From Burkholderia sp. Ac-20365 (GTDB lineage Bacteria; Pseudomonadota; Gammaproteobacteria; Burkholderiales; Burkholderiaceae): DNA of 42,301 bases. The position numbers and the translations under genes were made by a program. The stretch is from positions 1 through 42,301 of the forward strand of contig NZ_JAAGPI010000056.1 in the NCBI RefSeq assembly GCF_017104715.1, in the 5' to 3' direction. A model generated the notes under the pieces. That model was not told where the DNA came from and made no database searches. It saw only the letters and a program-made list of their open reading frames with translations. Shown here piece after piece: positions 38,840 through 42,301 of the stretch; position 1 is the first letter of the stretch; each line of letters opens with the position of its first letter.

Positions 38840-40237
38840 ATGAAGCGCACTCTTATTGCAGCAGCCGTCCTCGCAGCCGCTTCCACCAGCGCCTTCGCGA
38901 GCCCGCTGAAGAACCCGTTCATCTTCAACGCGACACTGGTCGGAGAAGCCGTCGGGATCGAAGGGTTCGTCACGCTGTTTGGCTGCGTCAGCGTGTCCAG
39001 CACGGCGGGCGCGGTCGTCAACAACAGCCAGCACGCGTATGCGAACGCGTCGCTCAGCCCGAACGCCCAGTCGTACACGTCCGGCTCGATCACGACGCGC
39101 ATCGACAACAGCTACAAGTCGATCAACGGCGGCGGCAATGCCTGGGCCTCCGTGTCGACCTCGCACTCGTCCGAGTCGTATGGCGCGCAGGGCTCTCAGG
39201 CATCGGCCGGTTACGCATATGGCCAGCAGAGCAGCTCGGTCAAGGGCGGCGGCTACGAGTACAGCGCACAGGCATCCCAGATCGGCGGCAGCTTCAGCCA
39301 CGAGAGCCAGAACTCGGGCGGCCACATTTCCGCGGGCGGACATGCCGGCATCAGCTACCAGGCCTCGTCGAACTACAACCCGTGGACCAACACCGCTTCG
39401 GGCCATGCCAGCGTGTCGGGCGGCCTGTCGGCTGGCTACAAGGAATCGAGCTATGCCAATCAGGAGCAGATCGGCGGCTCGTTCGGCGCAGCCCAGGGTT
39501 CGGGCCAGGGCAAGGTGTGGGGCTACCAGGCCAAGCAGGGCTCCGGCTATATGGCCTACGGCGAGCAGTCGAGCGGCTATGAAGTCGAGAAGTCGAAGAC
39601 GCACGACAGCATCTCCGCGTCGTGGGGCTTCAGCTCGACGGTTGCGTCGACGGATGTGGATGTGTATGGCTCGGTCACTCAGCACATCAACACGCAGAAG
39701 GCGGGCAACCTGACGGCCACGACGGGCAGCAACGCAGCACAGCGCGTGAGCGGCAACATCGGCGTCAACATCGCGGAAGGCGTCAACAACGCGCAGAGCA
39801 ACGACGCAGCGCTCGCTTCCGTCGATGCCGGCAACGTGTTCGGCAATGCCCAGGTCTTCAACAACCAGAGCTCCGGCGGCAAGGCGAACATCAACAACTT
39901 CAACGTCAACGCCTCGGTCGGCGACGGCTCGCTGCAGTACGCATCGGGCAACGTCGGCGTGAACGTCGCGTCGGGTATCAGCAACGTGCAGAACAACAGC
40001 ATGGCTGCTTCGACGTCGACGGTCTCGCGCAACCACGGCAGCGCAGCGATGGTGGCCACGGATGATTCGTCGCAATCGGCGGGCGTCTCGTTCCACGGCT
40101 CGTTCGAAGGCACGGCAATGCTCGGCGCCAACGCGCTCAGCGGCGCCACGGGCAACATCGGCGTGAACATCGCGGGCGGCGCAGGCAACGTGCAGCACAA
40201 CGGCCTCGCGATCGCTTCGATGAACACGAGCCGCTAA
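38840..40237 (+). CDS. FapC-like repeat protein (putative major amyloid subunit)
   Basis: 465 residues with a signal peptide (MKRTLIAAAVLAAASTSAFA). Residues about 60-270 form a low-complexity Ser/Gly/Tyr/Gln/Ala region (YAYGQQSSSVKGGGYEYSAQ; SFSHESQNSGGHISAGGHAG) of prion-like composition. The C-terminal 170 residues hold three repeats of 28 residues (300-327, 365-392, 433-460): G-N-[IV]-G-V-N-[IV]-A-x-G-x(2)-N-x-Q-x-N-x(2)-A-x-A. GGAGCG lies before the ATG. Largest fibre-like protein in the operon and immediately before the C39 peptidase, as fapC is before fapD. Confidence 0.8.
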   Translation: MKRTLIAAAVLAAASTSAFASPLKNPFIFNATLVGEAVGIEGFVTLFGCVSVSSTAGAVVNNSQHAYANASLSPNAQSYTSGSITTRIDNSYKSINGGGNAWASVSTSHSSESYGAQGSQASAGYAYGQQSSSVKGGGYEYSAQASQIGGSFSHESQNSGGHISAGGHAGISYQASSNYNPWTNTASGHASVSGGLSAGYKESSYANQEQIGGSFGAAQGSGQGKVWGYQAKQGSGYMAYGEQSSGYEVEKSKTHDSISASWGFSSTVASTDVDVYGSVTQHINTQKAGNLTATTGSNAAQRVSGNIGVNIAEGVNNAQSNDAALASVDAGNVFGNAQVFNNQSSGGKANINNFNVNASVGDGSLQYASGNVGVNVASGISNVQNNSMAASTSTVSRNHGSAAMVATDDSSQSAGVSFHGSFEGTAMLGANALSGATGNIGVNIAGGAGNVQHNGLAIASMNTSR

Positions 40238-40324
40238 GCCTGGCGGACAGTAAAAGAAAAGCAACCATACGGGATGCGCCGTCGGCCGATGCAGGCCGCC
40301 GGCGCAACCTGGCAGGAGACCAGC

Positions 40325-41044
40325 ATGCCCGGGTTTGACCGGTTCCCGGCGTTACGACTCGCCGTTGCCGCAGTTGCGTGCGCAACTGGCGGCTTGTGTG
40401 CGCAAGTGCACGCACAGGCGAGCGTCGACACGTCTACTCTCGCAGGTATTCCTCTTACCAAGACGGTGCACTCGATGAGGGACCTGCGTTACCGCCACAT
40501 CGTCAGCCAGCAGTTCGATTACAGCTGCGGTGCGGCGGCGCTTGCGACCCTTCTCAAGTTTGGCTACGGCATCGAGATTCCCGAGACGGAGCTGATCCGC
40601 CGGATGATGGTTTTCTCGACGCCCGAAGTCGTGGTCAAGAACGGATTCTCGATGCTCGACATGAAGAAGTTCGTCGAGACGATCGGGCTGCGGGGCCGCG
40701 GATTCCGGGTCAATACGGACGCGCTGTATCACCTCCAGATTCCCGTCATGGTTCTGATGAACCTCGACGGCTATGAGCATTTCGTGATCGTCAAGCACGC
40801 GCAGGACGGTCGCATCTTCATCGCGGACCCCGCACTCGGCAACCGGATCCTGCTCGAGGAGGACTTCGCGAAGACATGGAATGGGCTCGTGTTCGCAGTC
40901 GTCGGGAAACCCTTCAGGGAGGATTCCCCGCTGTTGCAGGACAACGAGTCGCTGGCCTTGCGGCTGCGCGAGCGCGCGCTCGCCAACGGCACGGCCGCGA
41001 CTCCCTTTGTCGAATACGGCTTGATCAAGGCAGACCTGTTCTGA
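40325..41044 (+). CDS. Periplasmic C39-family peptidase (FapD-like)
   Basis: 239 residues. The ATG at 40325 follows AGGAG and gives a signal peptide (cleavage near VHAQ-AS, about residue 31). The catalytic block QQFDYSCGAAALATLLKFGYG contains the oxyanion Gln (62 or 63) and nucleophile Cys68; His152 in GYEHFVIVKH and Asp168 in IFIADPALGN complete the papain-like triad of C39 peptidases. There is no ABC transporter domain, so it acts as a free periplasmic enzyme, as FapD does. C39 enzymes cut after Gly-Gly-type sites; candidate substrates in the same operon carry a related motif. The position between FapC-like and FapE-like genes matches fapD. Confidence 0.88.
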   Translation: MPGFDRFPALRLAVAAVACATGGLCAQVHAQASVDTSTLAGIPLTKTVHSMRDLRYRHIVSQQFDYSCGAAALATLLKFGYGIEIPETELIRRMMVFSTPEVVVKNGFSMLDMKKFVETIGLRGRGFRVNTDALYHLQIPVMVLMNLDGYEHFVIVKHAQDGRIFIADPALGNRILLEEDFAKTWNGLVFAVVGKPFREDSPLLQDNESLALRLRERALANGTAATPFVEYGLIKADLF

Positions 41045-41050
41045 CCACCC

Positions 41051-41857
41051 ATGAAGCATGACCTCAACCCGCCTCGCCTCACGCTGCTCGCGACATTGAT
41101 CGCGCTCACGTGCGGCTTCGCCACCAGCGCCCATGCCGCCGACGCCTCGAGCTCGCGCGACGTGGCGCCAGCGGCGATCCAGTGGCAAAGCGTCGGGGAT
41201 GATGTGCTCGCCCAGCAGACCGGTAAAGGCGCGGGCGGACAGATGATCTCCGGTTTCGTATTGAACGTACTTTCGCAATGGCAGTTGCCGAACGGCGCAA
41301 ATGCGCTCGCGCAAGGCTCCCTCTCCGTTGCCACCAATGCTGCGAACGTGCTGACGGCCAGCGTCAACACGCTCGCGCGCGTCACCGACGGCCACGGCAA
41401 TCCGGGCGCAGACCCGAATGCCCAGTCCATCGGCGGCCAGAGCATTGCGGTCAACGGCGTATCGCAGGTCACGCAGGTGGCGGGCGATCGCAACGCCGGG
41501 TTCAACACGGCGACGATCGACTTCAACAACAATCCGCAACTGCTGACGGGCGGCACGAACGCGCAGAGCGCATCGGCATCGAATGGCGCGGGCAACATCA
41601 GGGCAGGTATCTCGTTCGGCAACGGCGGCGTGACCGTCGCGCTGCAGACGCCCGCCGGACTCGCCTCGCAAACCATCGCACCCAGCAACGCGCAACAGGC
41701 CGGCGCGATTGCTCAACTACTGCAGATCGCAGGCAATAACCAGCAAGTCGCCAACCAGTTGCAGCTCTCGTTGCAGACGGCACCCATGTCGTCCGCGATG
41801 CTGCGCCAGGCCGGCGTACTACAAGCCCTGCAAAACGCAGTAAATGCAAGGAGATAG
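41051..41857 (+). CDS. FapE-like secreted protein with degenerate amyloid-type repeats
   Basis: 268 residues, signal peptide cleaved near AHA-AD (residue 29-30). Near the mature N-terminus it has GDDVLAQQTGKGAGG (49-63), the operon-shared D-x-x-L-x(3)-[RT]-G motif. Two segments resemble the repeats of the subunit genes: VNGVSQVTQVAGDRNAGFN (135-152) and AIAQLLQIAGNNQQVANQL (219-237), compared with VNGIVQINQTAGAGNATAN of the 202-residue protein. The C-terminus (MLRQAGVLQALQNAVNARR) is helical and not amyloid-like. It begins seven bases after the peptidase stop. In Pseudomonas, FapE sits between FapD and FapF and is a minor fibre component; I assign FapE-like on position and repeats only. Confidence 0.75.
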   Translation: MKHDLNPPRLTLLATLIALTCGFATSAHAADASSSRDVAPAAIQWQSVGDDVLAQQTGKGAGGQMISGFVLNVLSQWQLPNGANALAQGSLSVATNAANVLTASVNTLARVTDGHGNPGADPNAQSIGGQSIAVNGVSQVTQVAGDRNAGFNTATIDFNNNPQLLTGGTNAQSASASNGAGNIRAGISFGNGGVTVALQTPAGLASQTIAPSNAQQAGAIAQLLQIAGNNQQVANQLQLSLQTAPMSSAMLRQAGVLQALQNAVNARR

Positions 41858-41969
41858 GACGGGCCGCCACCCGTCGACACGCATCACCAGGAGGAGAAGT
41901 CGTACAGAAAGCGGCAGCGCGAAGCATAAGAACGAGCCAAGCGCTGCCCGTTTCACCGGGGGAAGAACA

Positions 41970-42301
41970 ATGATGACCGATACAACAGGCAGGAAGCCGC
42001 GAGTCCGACTCGCGGCTATTCCTGCTGCCGCGATGCTGTTCGCGCTTTCGCAGGGGGTGTCCGCTCAGGCCATCGGCAGCCAGTCACTCGAAGAGCGGCT
42101 CAACACGCTGATGCGCGTCGTCGATGAGCAACAGCGGCAGATCCAGTCGCTCGAGCGTCAGGTGACGCATCTGGAGATGTCGCAGCGCGGCCGCGGCGCG
42201 CCGGGTTACGGTGCGCCTGCCGGCAGCGAGTATGTCGCCGAGCAGCCGGGCGCCGACGGCCTGCCGATGCCGCTGCCGCCGCTCGCGCAGGTGACGCCGG
42301 G
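41970..42301 (+). CDS. FapF-like outer-membrane protein, N-terminal part (cut by window edge)
   Basis: Open frame of 110 codons running off the right edge, starting at ATG 41970 (a second Met follows at once) after GGGGGAAG. It has a signal peptide (LAAIPAAAMLFALSQGVSAQ), then a heptad-patterned coiled coil, LEERLNTLMRVVDEQQRQIQSLERQVTHLEM (about residues 40-70), then a Gly/Pro-rich linker. FapF of Pseudomonas is an outer-membrane beta-barrel channel with an N-terminal trimeric coiled coil, and it ends the fap operon. The barrel itself is outside the window, so the assignment rests on the coiled coil and gene order. Other coiled-coil porin-like exporters are not excluded. Confidence 0.75.
   Translation, partial: MMTDTTGRKPRVRLAAIPAAAMLFALSQGVSAQAIGSQSLEERLNTLMRVVDEQQRQIQSLERQVTHLEMSQRGRGAPGYGAPAGSEYVAEQPGADGLPMPLPPLAQVTP

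Noticed and set aside
38807..40264. 485-codon minus-strand open frame opposite the FapC-like gene
   Set aside because: Product is Ala/Arg/Val/Asp-rich and mirrors the Gly/Asn/Ser repeats of the sense gene; signal peptide and repeats support the plus strand.

Overview
The window is high-GC, densely packed proteobacterial DNA. Gene content and order (rne C-terminus, then moaA-mobA-moeA; pncB divergent from fdxA; a tandem tRNA-Asn pair; azlCD; fumC; thyA) and a characteristic intergenic hairpin repeat point to a Burkholderiaceae chromosome, most likely Paraburkholderia or a close relative. This assignment is by recognition, not by search. I saw no insertion sequence, prophage, integrase or CRISPR array, so most of the window looks like core or near-core genome.

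Layout. 1-4669: the tail of RNase E, a terminator, and the molybdenum cofactor genes moaA, mobA and moeA. 4727-5487: a small membrane protein and a GNAT acetyltransferase. 5546-11519, all minus strand: rmuC, a 2-hydroxyacid dehydrogenase, a NhaD/CitMHS-type antiporter, a LutC-like protein and pncB. 11877-12536: ferredoxin fdxA and two identical tRNA-Asn genes behind a near-consensus sigma-70 promoter. 12722-16281: creA, an AraC regulator, azlCD and a conserved unknown gene. 16335-19480, minus strand: a UvrD/Rep helicase and two small secreted Ala/Lys-rich proteins. 19792-21621: an S4-domain RNA-binding protein and a MATE exporter. 21622-22490: non-coding, occupied by a large imperfect inverted repeat built from two copies of a hairpin-bearing element. 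22491-26836: a BASS-family transporter, a phospholipase D-family lipoprotein and fumC. 26895-30171, minus strand: an acyl-CoA thioesterase, a GlxA-type regulator, an MFS transporter and a 46-residue lipoprotein. 30355-33908: an ArsR-like regulator and a large FecR/DUF6600-type exported protein with a Gln/Pro/His repeat tail. 33998-34969: thyA.

The most interesting part is 35170-42301. A sigma-54 enhancer-binding protein with a VpsR-like N-terminus is divergent from seven exported proteins, the last cut by the window edge. Their order and features match a Fap-type functional amyloid export system: two small secreted proteins, two proteins each carrying three Asn/Gln/Gly repeats separated by linkers (FapB/FapC-like), a periplasmic C39 peptidase (FapD-like), a secreted protein with two degenerate repeats (FapE-like), and the signal peptide plus coiled coil of a FapF-like outer-membrane channel. 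A sigma-54 -24/-12 element with correct GG-N10-GC spacing lies just before the first gene. The three products that are not the main repeat proteins share a motif D-x-x-L-x(3)-[RT]-G-[GSK], whose Leu-to-Gly spacing is that of the double-glycine site cut by C39 peptidases. I infer that the peptidase matures these proteins and that fibre production is switched on by the adjacent sigma-54 activator.
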